Part shown: in pieces, positions 9,501 through 17,430 of the stretch | Position numbering within the stretch: the first letter of the stretch is position 1 | Layout of the letters: every line of letters starts with the position of its first letter | Source of the DNA: Flavobacteriaceae bacterium | GTDB lineage: Bacteria > Bacteroidota > Bacteroidia > Flavobacteriales > Flavobacteriaceae | Direction of reading: 5' to 3' | Assembly (NCBI GenBank): GCA_030148025.1 | Contig: JASBUG010000014.1 | Coordinates: 1-60,273 of the forward strand | DNA length: 60,273 bases | Made by a program: the position numbers and the translations under genes | The notes under the pieces: generated by a model | Database searches by the model: none | The model's input: only the letters and a program-made list of their open reading frames with translations | Told to the model about the DNA's origin: nothing

Positions 9501-10065
9501 GTTGTGTATCTAGCTTATTATCGCTAACATCTTTTAAAAACTGAAAATAATCCTCAACCTGTTGTTGTGTTTCAAAAACTTGTGGTGGATCTTTATAATA
9601 CTCAATGATATCTTTAAGTGGCTTATTCTTTATAGAGTCCCCTTGAAAGTAGATAGTATCTGTACTATATACCGATTTGTGCAAATAACCATTTGATATA
9701 GACTTAATATCATCAACAATACCATTTACGGTTCTACTAATTCGACCTCCAGCATTTAAATTCCAACTTAAGCCTACTCCTGTAGCTAGTTGCCCTACTT
9801 TAACTCCAGAAGCGTCATAACTTAAGCTAATGGGTAAGTTAAGTTCTTTACCTTGTATTGTATAAATAGGTATTGAGATATTGGGTTTACCTGTATACAT
9901 ATCTACAGGAGTGCTTCCATATTTTTCAAAGGCAGCTGCCTCCGGAGTATTAGGTACTCTTAGCATTCTTTTTAGTTCTTCGTCAAAGTTATAGTTCTGC
10001 CCAAAAGACATCTCTACCGCCATTACAAAGAGTAGTAAGATCCAACTGTTAATGGTTGTTTTCAT
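6538..10065 (-). CDS. Rhs-type shell 'A' protein
   Basis: 1175 residues with a signal peptide (ILLLFVMAVEMSFGQ). The N-terminus has the motif set PNTPEAAAFEKYGSTPVDMYTGKP, PIYTIQG, LSYDASGVKV and GVGLSWNLNAGGRISR, shared with the 1741-residue protein at 22685-27910 and typical of the front half of SpvB/TcB-like and Rhs proteins. A Cys cluster (ACGACC) lies mid-protein. YD repeats appear only at the extreme end (YEYDEFNRLKRVKDTNG). There is no toxin tail. It is first in an operon with the small exported protein, Rhs B and the ankyrin gene, downstream of a CTTA/TAAG operator. I infer that A and B together build one hollow shell, as TcB and TcC do in ABC toxins. Confidence 0.8.
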   Translation of the reverse strand: MKTTINSWILLLFVMAVEMSFGQNYNFDEELKRMLRVPNTPEAAAFEKYGSTPVDMYTGKPNISIPIYTIQGKELNLPISLSYDASGVKVGQLATGVGLSWNLNAGGRISRTVNGIVDDIKSISNGYLHKSVYSTDTIYFQGDSIKNKPLKDIIEYYKDPPQVFETQQQVEDYFQFLKDVSDNKLDTQPDYFSFSALGISDHFVYDMENDEFVALNNPRIKATAVFNASPEYITNWIVTGEDGTKFYFDQAETTKVINPDTGSQSTTNAVVQNYNSSWVLTKIVSPNGLDTFEFEYDDFNNILIENQPWIKTSSVTNELDHDSPNSTAATNVSTQYTEYKLSQLALVKVKHNTKTIIDISLKSRSDFGVPSAIDQIDIKNFANSGIVKRFKLHHSYFGTASSNAYSQRLKLDSIQIKSTNNTLSSYVFDYFSPQNVPTRASLSQDFLGLYNGKNNTDLYPAVTISGISFDGADRSPDFNKAIIGTMKKITYPTGGYTEFLFEPNKTPYMNEDITASVQDVTYANISVNGNGGSSSACGACCIDQYGNTPDIDEITFNITEAGHYEIDYTNDSGSSAEAYLFKRSSIVKSTPMPTIPYDQVVEQSSCNELVNMIWTHYTGPFSGSIYLDVGVYQITMAKGVNQSSSATATVRIHREEVINNSTVGTGEVNRAGFRISTIKDYNHDDTLVKEKEYIYRNDINSSTSSGIILFKPTFYTTHQYTMHSETIDYTMNLTQGINTRNQLRRGSSWSGGYRPYIAYATVIEKEKGGLEKNGHIKHIFNTGVNAGVFSTGVSPNVNLYRKDFGVGQKNGAAVYKNIGTSANIQKVSSEGTQFFSDRYFGNTTLYVYNNPTRNFQYVRIYQGANNKFYYDYVDAKFTGFGGPYAPGTAINPAPPAACDLPNKCLTLEYSTFQTRLTYAQGRAGGVSAKSSKRFFDNDSISTYQKSIYDSSSYLLKELRSSTTHNDTLTTKYYYPQDYAGTTVYDQMITKNMLNVPIKTESYKKVGATETKLSTQETSYKYWGAGIYKPELVKTAKGTASLQERMKVHSYDNGYPKEVSQTNGAHTVYLWGYNKQYLVAKIENATYSEIEALPYFGSNFIISQGLNPDQENSLLDNLPNAMVTIYRYTDPHIGVSSIRDANGNTVSYEYDEFNRLKRVKDTNGKIISENNYNYKN

Positions 10066-10179
10066 ATTAGAATTTTAGTTATAAGGCTCTTTAACCCTAT
10101 TTTAGTTAAACGAAATAATTAAGTAATACTTTACCTTGATTGATCAGGACTAAACCTACAAACAACTTGAGAGAAACAG

Positions 10180-10233
10180 CTAAGGAATTAGCTTAGAAAT
10201 AGAAGCACTTTAGCTTACAATTAGTAAGCTAAA
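10180..10233. promoter_or_regulatory. Composite CTTA/TAAG operator upstream of Rhs operon 2
   Basis: Four half-sites stand at fixed spacing: TAAG 10181, CTTA 10192, CTTA 10214, TAAG 10225, that is 11, 22 and 11 bp. The last pair lies in a perfect inverted repeat, TTTAGCTTA-CAATTAG-TAAGCTAAA (10209-10233). The same order and spacing recur at 32408-32455. It lies about 115-170 bp upstream of the Rhs A start. Binding by the orphan response regulator is an inference. Confidence 0.6.
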
Positions 10234-10307
10234 AACAATACTTAAAGTAATCAAAATGATTACTAATAATAAGCTTTATGTGTACTTTAATTGAAGTTGA
10301 AAACAGA

Positions 10308-11438
10308 CTAAAGAACACTACTTAATTTAAACATAGGCATATACATGGCAACTAAAATCACACCCACCATAGTGCCTACAAAAAGTATAATAAAAGGCTC
10401 CAGTAATGTCGACAACATCTTAGATTGCTGTTGTACTTGGTTAGTATATTGTGTATTGAGTTTCTCAAAGATGTATTCCGTTTGATTGGTTTCTTCTGCC
10501 ACCTTAACCAACGCTACCATTTTTGAATCGAATAACTTATGTGCTTTGAGTCCTGAACTTAAAGAATTACCCTTTAAAACATGACTTTCAATTTGACTTA
10601 AAGCATGTTTTAATGGATAGAAATCAATCATTTTCTTAACCAATTGTATGCTATTAATAAGAGGTACTTTTGATGTTGTAAGTAATGCTACTGCCTGAGT
10701 AAATTGTGCCAAATAAATAGTTTTTATAAACTTGCCCAAAAAAGGTACTTTAATTAATGTAGTATCTCGAAGTTTTTTATATCTATGGCTATCTTTTAAT
10801 AGGAGTTTTAGTAAAAATGGGGTTAAGCAACACAATACAATAAACCAACCATTTCCTTTTAAAAATTCCGAAAGATTAATTATAGCTTTTGTAATTTCCG
10901 GCAATTCTACTTGTTGTTGTTTAAACATATCCTGGAACATAGGCACAACAAAATTCAACATAAAAACGACTACCAAAATTGCTGTACTTAAAATGATTAC
11001 TGGATATGTTAATGCACTTATTAGTTGTTTTCTTTGTTCATTCTTTTTTATGTAAAATTCCCCTAACTGGGCGGTTACTTTTGCAAGTGTACCCGTTTCT
11101 TCTCCAATCTTAATGGAATAAAATTCGTATTCGGTAAATTGTTTATGGAATTTTAAAGCTTCAGATAAGCTTTTGCCTAGAACTATTTCTTTGTGAATAG
11201 CTTCAATTATTTTTTTTGTTGGCTTCTTCTTTTGCGAACTCTCAATTAATTCTAATGCTACTTTTAAATTAATCCCTGCGTTTAACAATACACTTAATTC
11301 TGTATAAAACTGTTCTTTTGTTTTATTAGAGAAAGCGTTTTGGAATAAGGTTATGTCCTTCTTTAGAAGTTTATCAATATTATTGTCTTCTTTTTCAGAT
11401 TTCTTCTGAGTTATGGAATTATCTAGTTGAAAAGCCAT
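10308..11438 (-). CDS. gspF: GspF/PilC-family inner-membrane platform protein
   Basis: 376 residues with the duplicated T2SSF domain: first copy about 42-165 (FYTELSVLLNAGINLKVALEL, IGEETGTL at 111-118), second about 237-365, with membrane segments near 145-167, 197-212 and at the C-terminus (LEPFIILFVGTMVGVILVAM). This family forms the inner-membrane platform that couples the cytoplasmic ATPase to pilus or pseudopilus assembly. The gene overlaps the preceding pseudopilin by one base and is last in the left half of the machine; its ATPase and secretin partners are 24 kb away on the other strand. Length is slightly below the usual 400 residues. Confidence 0.93.
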   Translation of the reverse strand: MAFQLDNSITQKKSEKEDNNIDKLLKKDITLFQNAFSNKTKEQFYTELSVLLNAGINLKVALELIESSQKKKPTKKIIEAIHKEIVLGKSLSEALKFHKQFTEYEFYSIKIGEETGTLAKVTAQLGEFYIKKNEQRKQLISALTYPVIILSTAILVVVFMLNFVVPMFQDMFKQQQVELPEITKAIINLSEFLKGNGWFIVLCCLTPFLLKLLLKDSHRYKKLRDTTLIKVPFLGKFIKTIYLAQFTQAVALLTTSKVPLINSIQLVKKMIDFYPLKHALSQIESHVLKGNSLSSGLKAHKLFDSKMVALVKVAEETNQTEYIFEKLNTQYTNQVQQQSKMLSTLLEPFIILFVGTMVGVILVAMYMPMFKLSSVL

Positions 11439-11902
11439 TAGTTCATAAATACAGTTGCATCATTGGTTTTAAAAACAAATAGTGTTTTACTTTGAAACTC
11501 CTTTGTGAGTTCTATCTTGATCGCATCAACATTTCCCTGATTAACTGGATTACCATTAAAAAACAAGGTTTTTTTAGCTATTTGTAAATTAAAAGTATCT
11601 CTTTCGCTAATTATCTCTTTCATGTTCAATTGGTAGCTTGCAGAGTCAACTTCTGACGAAAAAATTAAACGTTCATTTTTATTGTCATACCTAACATCTG
11701 TATACTTATGAAAATCAATCCAAAGTGATTGTTTAAGAGTATTGAATTTGGCTGCTTGATTATAATTATTTTGTATAACAAACATGTTTTTTTGTACAAT
11801 GGACAATATAGAAAAGGCAATACCAATTACAATTGCCGTAATCACTAAAACCACACTTATCTCGCTAAGTGTAAAAGCAGGTATTTTCTCTGGTTTTCTA
11901 AT
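11438..11902 (-). CDS. GspJ/PilW-like minor pseudopilin
   Basis: With an ATT start at 11902 the protein is 154 residues and begins IRKPEKIPA, then FTLSEISVVLV: a textbook class III prepilin signal with cleavage after Ala and Glu at +5. The in-frame codon just upstream is TAG, and the first conventional start (GTG, 11854) would lose both the processing site and half the hydrophobic helix, so ATT, overlapping the stop of the previous pseudopilin, is the better start. The rest is an alpha/beta pseudopilin head. Gene order (GspI-like, then this, then GspF) supports GspJ. It would join the tip of the pseudopilus in the periplasm. Confidence 0.8.
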   Translation of the reverse strand: MRKPEKIPAFTLSEISVVLVITAIVIGIAFSILSIVQKNMFVIQNNYNQAAKFNTLKQSLWIDFHKYTDVRYDNKNERLIFSSEVDSASYQLNMKEIISERDTFNLQIAKKTLFFNGNPVNQGNVDAIKIELTKEFQSKTLFVFKTNDATVFMN

Positions 11903-12221
11903 CTATTTGTTTTGTTATTATTTGTTGGGTTTTCTTGTTAATAGCAGTAAGCAATAGTTCATCGCTATCTATACGTTCACTGTCTATTGAAATGTTCCAA
12001 TTTTTATACGCTTCATTATACGGCAACAGAAGTTTCTCATTAATATTTAAATACTCTAATTCGTTTAAATATGCCTCAATATCTGTTGTACTATATCTTA
12101 TAGAATTTGAAAAAATGTTGTTTAAGCTCATACTAGCTATCATAAAAATAAGTACGATTAGTATAGTTGCTACCAATGTCTCCATTAGTGTTGAAGCTTG
12201 TATTTTTTTTAGTACAGCCAC
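11898..12221 (-). CDS. GspI/PilV-like minor pseudopilin
   Basis: 107 residues. KKIQA is followed by STLMETLVATILIVLIF: prepilin peptidase site after Ala6-type residue and Glu at +5, then a hydrophobic N-terminal helix and a short soluble head, as in GspI. It overlaps the GspK-like gene upstream by 13 bases and the GspJ-like gene downstream by about 5, indicating coupled translation. It is expected in the tip complex with the GspJ- and GspK-like proteins. Confidence 0.82.
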   Translation of the reverse strand: MAVLKKIQASTLMETLVATILIVLIFMIASMSLNNIFSNSIRYSTTDIEAYLNELEYLNINEKLLLPYNEAYKNWNISIDSERIDSDELLLTAINKKTQQIITKQID

Positions 12222-13480
12222 TTTATAATGTCTTTATTTGAATTTGCATTAAGCAATAGTCCTGTATATTGTTCTGGTAACTTATCAATATCGATTACTC
12301 CATTATAAATATGATTTTGATAAATAGATCCAGATTGTCTTGCAATAAAATTATTGGCATATACACTCCCAAGCACTGTTCCATTTAATTCTATATTTTT
12401 ATTACAATATAGTTCTCCTTTAATGGTAGCATTCTTCTCAATTAATACTTGTGGATTGAAATTATTCTTTTCCCAACGTCCCTTATAAAACACGAGTCCA
12501 CTTACAACTGTATTGCTTTTAACTTCAACAATGTTACTGTTCTCATTGTTTTTGTTTACACTATTAATTTCATCGTTTTTTAGAACCAATGCTGAAGGAT
12601 AATATAATTGGCAATTTTCTCCAACCGATATGCGCTTTGATGCAATTGCCTGAACTCTAGTTTGCACATTGTTTTTAATAACAATCTCTGGAGCAATTAA
12701 TAAAACATCTCTAAGTTTGGAAGAGGCATCGACAACAATCTTTGAAGCAGATTTAACTATGATATTTCCTATTAATGTTACATCTAGCAAGTGAATGTCT
12801 TTAGTGTCGTAAAAAATACTTGTAGTTTTATGAAAAGACCTTTCGTATTTAAGGCCATCAATTAAGTCAATAAAATTATTTGATTCAGAAATTTGAATGT
12901 TCTCTAGAAGTCCCTTTATGTTTTCGCTAACTTCATTTAAAACTTGAGGGAATTCATGACTTAACTTAGTGTTTCCATATATTAACTTTGATCCATAATA
13001 AGAAGTTCCAGATATATTTCCAGTTCTTACACCCTGACTTGGTAAATACACATCACCTTTAATTCTTGTATCACCAACTACAACCAACGGTTTATTGTTA
13101 TCGTTTAAATATAATGCTGTTCGTTCTTCGCCACCTGAATTAACACCAACTAAAGCTATTCTTTTATGAGTTTTATTTTTTATTGAAGAAGTTGCGGTGA
13201 TTTTTTCGAAGATTCCCCAAAATTCTTTTTTAACAGTTACTTCCTTAAAAAAGTCTCCTTCATTAAATGTCGTCATTTTATTTAGCGGAACAGACGTTTT
13301 TAAGGCATACTGCATGCCTTTATTGGTGTTTTTAAGGACATCTACCAAGAAATCTGTTTGAGCGCTAAAACGCTTATGACTATTTACAAAAACAACAAAT
13401 GAAGTTAAAAGTAGTGCTATAACTACTGTTATAAACATTACAAGTTGAAGAGCACCAGCTTTTATTTTTATTATTTTCAT
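12209..13480 (-). CDS. GspK/PilX-like pseudopilin with bactofilin-like beta-helix head
   Basis: 423 residues. The N-terminus KIKA-GALQLVMFITVVIALLL is a prepilin-type helix without Glu at +5, which is the hallmark of GspK. The soluble part is unusual. Residues 120-160 and 235-395 have short repeating hydrophobic strands (VVVGDTRIKGDVYLPSQG, NATIKGELYCNKNIELNG, VLGSVYANNFIARQSGSIY) of the kind seen in bactofilin/polymer-forming beta-helices. It overlaps the GspI-like gene by 13 bases and the PilP-like gene by one base (TAATG). Role: probably the capping tip subunit; the beta-helix could contact cargo. The GspK identity is inferred from the helix and gene order. Confidence 0.72.
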   Translation of the reverse strand: MKIIKIKAGALQLVMFITVVIALLLTSFVVFVNSHKRFSAQTDFLVDVLKNTNKGMQYALKTSVPLNKMTTFNEGDFFKEVTVKKEFWGIFEKITATSSIKNKTHKRIALVGVNSGGEERTALYLNDNNKPLVVVGDTRIKGDVYLPSQGVRTGNISGTSYYGSKLIYGNTKLSHEFPQVLNEVSENIKGLLENIQISESNNFIDLIDGLKYERSFHKTTSIFYDTKDIHLLDVTLIGNIIVKSASKIVVDASSKLRDVLLIAPEIVIKNNVQTRVQAIASKRISVGENCQLYYPSALVLKNDEINSVNKNNENSNIVEVKSNTVVSGLVFYKGRWEKNNFNPQVLIEKNATIKGELYCNKNIELNGTVLGSVYANNFIARQSGSIYQNHIYNGVIDIDKLPEQYTGLLLNANSNKDIIKWLY

Positions 13481-13938
13481 TACTGAACAACAATCTTTTT
13501 CTGTTCACTCTTATACTTTACACGAATATACTCCGAAGTTCCATTTACTAACGTAACTTCATTAAACGTTTCCTTTTTCTTTAGTAGTTCTTGTTGTCCA
13601 TTTATAGTTATTACATATAAATTTTGCTCACCTTTCTGCTCAGATATAATACCCTGATAACTGATTTGAGGCCAATTAACAGGCTGCTTTTTTCTTTTTT
13701 TGAGTCTTTTTTTCTGTGGCTTATAAATTATTCCTAAAAATGGATCTCTATCTAATTTGTCAATTGAAAATGTATCTACTTCAGTATATTGTTTAAGCTT
13801 AAAAACTGCACTTATTTTTGCAGACTGTTCTATAACAGGCTGTGGGTTTAAACCTGAGAAAACTTGGTATCCTACAACTCCCCAAATTGCTAGAACAACT
13901 ACTAATAATGCATATGTTTTCCCTTTATTATTAATCAT
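13480..13938 (-). CDS. PilP/GspC-like inner-membrane connector
   Basis: 152 residues: membrane anchor at about 9-28 (ALLVVVLAIWGVVGYQVFSG), linker, RDPFLG at 64-69 (the RDPF motif of PilP proteins), a basic stretch (KKRLKKRKKQ), then a small beta domain (ISYQGIISEQ ... YVITINGQQELLKKKETF) like the PilP/GspC homology region that touches the secretin N0 domain. It overlaps the tail-fibre gene upstream by 8 bases and the GspK-like gene by one. It would link the inner-membrane platform to the secretin encoded at 35612-37780. Confidence 0.78.
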   Translation of the reverse strand: MINNKGKTYALLVVVLAIWGVVGYQVFSGLNPQPVIEQSAKISAVFKLKQYTEVDTFSIDKLDRDPFLGIIYKPQKKRLKKRKKQPVNWPQISYQGIISEQKGEQNLYVITINGQQELLKKKETFNEVTLVNGTSEYIRVKYKSEQKKIVVQ

Positions 13939-15379
13939 TAGTTTTGTCTAATTTCTCCAAGAGTTTTAATAGTTTCTTATTAGTAGTTTCTAAATTTTTT
14001 ATGCGTTTTTCCTGATCAATGGTATATAAGGTTAATTCTTCTATTTTTTGTAATAATTTGGAATCCATTTCTCCTAAAAGAATACCATTAGCCTCGACTT
14101 CTTTAGCACTAGGAATATCTTTTAAGTGCCCTTTAGCTTTAATGTGTTGTTCTACCTCGTTTAGTGTTGGCAGATCATAATCACTTTCAAACACAAAATC
14201 ACTCCAACCTGTTTCTACTTTTATTTCTTTGGCGCGAATTTTTCCATTGACAGCTAGTTTCCAACCGTTTGGATTTGCTGTACCTATACCTACATTACCA
14301 CTTGAGCTTTTTATTCTAAAATGTTCTGAGTTGTTAGTCAAAAATCTAATATCATTGCCGTTAAAATGTTGAATATCAAATGTCGAATTAGCCACATTAG
14401 TATCTCCTTGACCTATAGACGCAAATTTTATTCCATCTGCACGATAAAACTGCAGGTCTGAATGTGTATAACCTGTTACACCAGAAACCTTTATATTTCC
14501 ATCCACTTCTAGTTTTTCGCTTGGTGTAGTAGTACCTATACCTACATTACCTCCTCGTTGTAAGACCATAGTTACTCCATCACTATCTTCAAACCTATGT
14601 CCATAATAGCCAAAATATTTAAACCTTGAATTAGATATTGTTGGATCATATTGCACATAAGCATGATTATAATGGTTATTATCTAAAGACAGACTGTTTC
14701 CAGCAAATAAAGAAATCCCCCCATTTACTTCTAATTTCAAATTAGGAACTGGAGCTGTTCCACTTCCTGGTGTTGCGGTCCCAATACCAACCAAATTATT
14801 ATGGCTTACTCCACCATTATCAATACCAAACAAAATATTTGAGCCACTTCCATCAGGTGAAAATATTCTTAAATCATTTCCTGCTAAGCCAAAATCGAAA
14901 TTAGCATTAGTGTCTGTTCTTTGTAAACTTAAAACACTAGCGTTCGCATCTGCTCTTCTAATATCTAACGTAGATAATGGACTGGTTGTACCTATACCTA
15001 CATTTCCTGCACTAGTTCCTGCCAATATATTAATAGCACCACTATTACCTCTGAAGTCAAATGTTAATCTGCCAGATGAATTGTTGGCATCTTCTACATA
15101 AAATCGTGTCCCTGAGCCTGACCCTGAATTTATAAAACTCCAAATATTACCATTTGTATGTGTTCCATTAAACAATACATCAGAATGATTACCATCAACT
15201 TTAAATAAATTTGTGGTACTCGTATTGTTTCCAATTGATAATAAGTGAGAGGGTGTAGAAACACCAATCCCAACATTAGTCCCTGTATCTGTTACCTGTG
15301 CTTTGCTTATATGAGTTATAAAAAAAACTGCACATAACAAGTACACGTTAATTCCTGCTCTAATTTTTGAGGTATTCAT
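13931..15379 (-). CDS. Tail-fibre-like exported protein 1, translationally coupled to the machine
   Basis: 482 residues with a signal sequence (VYLLCAVFFITHISKAQ), then repeated fibre motifs (NVGIGTTTPSEKLEVDGNIKV, NVGIGTSTP variants; five or more copies), the Bacteroidota fibre end domain (KEIKVETGWSDFVFESDY, HIKAKGHLKDIPSAKEVEANG) and a C-terminal coiled coil (EELTLYTIDQEKRIKNLETT). Such proteins are probably trimeric and resemble phage tail fibres with an end chaperone domain. Its stop overlaps the PilP-like start by 8 bases, so it belongs to the secretion operon. Likely surface adhesin or substrate of the machine (inference). Confidence 0.8.
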   Translation of the reverse strand: MNTSKIRAGINVYLLCAVFFITHISKAQVTDTGTNVGIGVSTPSHLLSIGNNTSTTNLFKVDGNHSDVLFNGTHTNGNIWSFINSGSGSGTRFYVEDANNSSGRLTFDFRGNSGAINILAGTSAGNVGIGTTSPLSTLDIRRADANASVLSLQRTDTNANFDFGLAGNDLRIFSPDGSGSNILFGIDNGGVSHNNLVGIGTATPGSGTAPVPNLKLEVNGGISLFAGNSLSLDNNHYNHAYVQYDPTISNSRFKYFGYYGHRFEDSDGVTMVLQRGGNVGIGTTTPSEKLEVDGNIKVSGVTGYTHSDLQFYRADGIKFASIGQGDTNVANSTFDIQHFNGNDIRFLTNNSEHFRIKSSSGNVGIGTANPNGWKLAVNGKIRAKEIKVETGWSDFVFESDYDLPTLNEVEQHIKAKGHLKDIPSAKEVEANGILLGEMDSKLLQKIEELTLYTIDQEKRIKNLETTNKKLLKLLEKLDKTND

Positions 15380-15390
15380 ATGTTTTATTT

Positions 15391-15747
15391 TTATTCTTCT
15401 ATTGTAAAATTGGTTATAGTATATTTAGTTTGATACGCTGAGTTTTCTCCTCGTACACGCCACTGAAACTCACCATTTTCTAGAGTTAGCAATACATTAG
15501 TACTTGTAAGTATGGTATCCTTCACTATTTGCTGAGCTGCTTCAAAATTGGGTGTAGCTATTTGCACATGGTAACTTTCTGCCTCTTCTACTGGTTCCCA
15601 AGTAAAATTTACTGCCGCAGTATTTAATGTTACGTTATTAGTTGGGGCTAAAATAACCACGGCAGTATTGGAGATGTTTTTAACTTCTAGTATATCGTCA
15701 CAGGCTACAAAACCTAGTATTATTAATATCACAAATATTTTTTTCAC
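15391..15747 (-). CDS. Small lipoprotein with fibronectin-like domain
   Basis: 118 residues with a lipoprotein signal (LIILGFVAC, Cys16) and one Ig/FnIII-like beta domain (APTNNVTLNTAAVNFTWEPV, AESYHVQIATP, GEFQWRVRGEN). It lies between a lipoprotein and the tail-fibre gene in the left machine operon, 11 bases before the latter. It could tether the fibre or assist the secretin at the outer membrane; I do not recognise a named family beyond the fold. Confidence 0.7.
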   Translation of the reverse strand: MKKIFVILIILGFVACDDILEVKNISNTAVVILAPTNNVTLNTAAVNFTWEPVEEAESYHVQIATPNFEAAQQIVKDTILTSTNVLLTLENGEFQWRVRGENSAYQTKYTITNFTIEE

Positions 15748-15751
15748 TGTT

Positions 15752-16486
15752 TTAAAATTTAAAATAGTCTATCTGTTTTTTAGCACGCTCTGCCGATTTG
15801 TAAGTTTTCCCAGAGCAATCACTACCTTGTGCTACCAGGTCGACAATATCTAATTGTTGTTTGCTGTTTTCTTTCCAACAACTATGGGCAGCTTTGTATG
15901 CAAATACGACGCCTTGATGAAAGCGCAAAATCTTTATTGAACCATCAGTTTGGTAACACTGTAATACATAGCTCCCCAAATTGTCTTGTATTAGGTGCAC
16001 AGCATTTGCATTAACCAATATCTCATGGTCTTCTTTATTAAAAGCAACCGAAATATTCGTTACTAAAACTGCCGTATCATTATTACTCAGGTAGGCTTTT
16101 ACACCTTTATTTTCTATACCATTTAGCGCTTCAATTAACGTTACTTTATCTGCTAATTGTAATTGCACAAATGCTGGTTTTGTTTTTAAGGTGTCTGCAT
16201 AACGCAAGGTAATTTTAGCAGCTTGGTATTGTTGTGCTTTTGTAAATGCCCTGTAGGTGTTTTTGGTAAATGGAAAACTGCTAACTGTAACTGCTATTGG
16301 TTTTGTATAATTAGGGCGGATATCGCTATAAAACTCATTGCTAATAATATTACCATTGGTAGCACCTATACTACCAAGTGTTTGTTGAACTTGTGTGGTT
16401 TTTTGCAGCTCTTTATGTATGTTGACTGTTTTACAGCTTACCATACAAAATAGAAAAATGCAACCCTTAAAAATATGCTTACTCAT
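15752..16486 (-). CDS. Uncharacterised lipoprotein, first gene of the left machine operon
   Basis: 244 residues with a lipoprotein signal (FLFCMVSC) and a soluble domain of unknown type. Near the end, AAHSCWKENSKQQLD and GSDCSGKTYKSAERAKKQIDYF contain two Cys that may pair. It heads the run lipoprotein, FnIII lipoprotein, tail fibre, PilP, GspK, GspI, GspJ, GspF. A pilotin-like role for the secretin is conceivable from the context, but nothing in the sequence proves it. Confidence 0.65.
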   Translation of the reverse strand: MSKHIFKGCIFLFCMVSCKTVNIHKELQKTTQVQQTLGSIGATNGNIISNEFYSDIRPNYTKPIAVTVSSFPFTKNTYRAFTKAQQYQAAKITLRYADTLKTKPAFVQLQLADKVTLIEALNGIENKGVKAYLSNNDTAVLVTNISVAFNKEDHEILVNANAVHLIQDNLGSYVLQCYQTDGSIKILRFHQGVVFAYKAAHSCWKENSKQQLDIVDLVAQGSDCSGKTYKSAERAKKQIDYFKF

Positions 16487-16523
16487 TTACGCTTTATTTC
16501 AAGAATAAATGTATTGTAAATCG

Positions 16524-16572
16524 CTTAGATACGGCTAAGGTTATAGCTCACAAATACTAAGGCTTTTGCTTT
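16524..16572. promoter_or_regulatory. Weak version of the CTTA/TAAG array upstream of the machine operon
   Basis: CTAAGG occurs twice with 22-bp spacing (16535 and 16557) and a CTTAG half-site lies at 16524. Read on the minus strand the order is (AAAG)-11-CTTA-22-CTTA-12-TAAG, close to the arrays at 10181 and 32408 but with one imperfect half-site and one 12-bp step. It lies 38-86 bp before the lipoprotein start. Confidence 0.35.
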
Positions 16573-16668
16573 GTTATTTTTTGATGTTATTCTGAATGAA
16601 TGTGAGAAATCTATTCTTTTGTAACGAAAATTAGCTATACGAAGTTTGTAACTGATAATTAACAGTTA

Positions 16669-17226
16669 CTATTCTATAAAACCAGTTTCATCTATCTCTA
16701 ATACCGTATTATCGTCCTGATAATTTCTAGCACTTGAGTATTTCCAGTCTTCTGGACTGGCAACAAAACCACTTATAACTGGATTGTTGTGAATATAATC
16801 TATCTTTTGTTTAATGACTTTTTCACTCCACAACTCTATAGGTTTGTTATGGTGTTGCCAAAACTGATATTTACTTATATTACTCTTTTCTTTCCCTGCT
16901 CGCTCAAACATTTTCAACAACCATTCTTTGCGGCTTTCTTGAGCATTGTTTTCTATAGCTCCTATTACACTTTTAGCTGTAAAGTTTTTAAAATCTCTAA
17001 GTAAGCCAGATGGATCTTCATTATTAGAACGAAAGATAAAATGTACATGACTTGGCATAAAACAATAGGCATATAATTCCATGCCTTTTGTTGCTCTGCA
17101 ATAACTAACACTCTCAACTAGAACATTAAAATACAACTGTCTTGTAAACACATCTATCCAATATACCGTTGCAAACGATACAAAATATAAGCCCGCTTTA
17201 TTATAAAACTTATAGTTTCTGCTCAT
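16669..17226 (-). CDS. REP-associated tyrosine transposase (Y1/HUH family)
   Basis: 185 residues. The HUH-type motif is HVH at 60-62 within CFMPSHVHFIF, and the catalytic Tyr is Y144 within KIDYIHNNPV; FWQHHNKPIELWSEKVI between them is typical of the REP-associated (TnpA-REP/RAYT) branch. It acts on single-stranded DNA at palindromes. Three REP-like palindromes follow within 300 bp on its 5' side. It has no partner transposase or flanking IS ends, as expected for domesticated single-copy RAYTs. It separates Rhs operon 1 from the machine operon. Confidence 0.9.
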   Translation of the reverse strand: MSRNYKFYNKAGLYFVSFATVYWIDVFTRQLYFNVLVESVSYCRATKGMELYAYCFMPSHVHFIFRSNNEDPSGLLRDFKNFTAKSVIGAIENNAQESRKEWLLKMFERAGKEKSNISKYQFWQHHNKPIELWSEKVIKQKIDYIHNNPVISGFVASPEDWKYSSARNYQDDNTVLEIDETGFIE

Positions 17227-17290
17227 ACAACTAATATAGTAAAAACTTTAGGTCGCTACTCTATACTTCTCTTACTTATACCAATCGCTG

Positions 17291-17311
17291 CCGCAAGCTT
17301 GCAGCTTGTGG
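17291..17311. repeat. REP-like palindrome, variant core
   Basis: Imperfect 21-nt palindrome CCGCAAGCTTGCAGCTTGTGG: arms CCGCAAGCT/AGCTTGTGG with a single mismatch at the third position. This matches the layout of the two 23-nt palindromes nearby but with a different core. Confidence 0.55.
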
Positions 17312-17384
17312 TATAACTAACATTGCAACAAAAAGGCTACTATATTTTACTACGGTAGCTTTTATTTATTTTCTTACTCATACT

Positions 17385-17407
17385 CGCCACTAGTCACAGA
17401 CTAGCGG
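17385..17407. repeat. REP-like palindrome, copy 1
   Basis: A 23-base imperfect palindrome with arms CCACTAGTC and GACTAGCGG around ACA, one mismatch at the third position. An identical copy lies at 17491. It sits close to the REP-associated transposase, its likely agent. Confidence 0.7.
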
Positions 17408-17430
17408 GCTTTGTTATGTAGATATATTTA

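Noticed and set aside
13931..15379. Prophage tail fibre
   Set aside because: No capsid, portal, terminase or tail genes nearby. The protein has a Sec signal and overlaps a pilus-assembly gene.
16669..17226. IS200/IS605 insertion sequence
   Set aside because: The protein has the REP-associated motif set and length, lacks a TnpB partner, and no element ends were seen; RAYT fits better.
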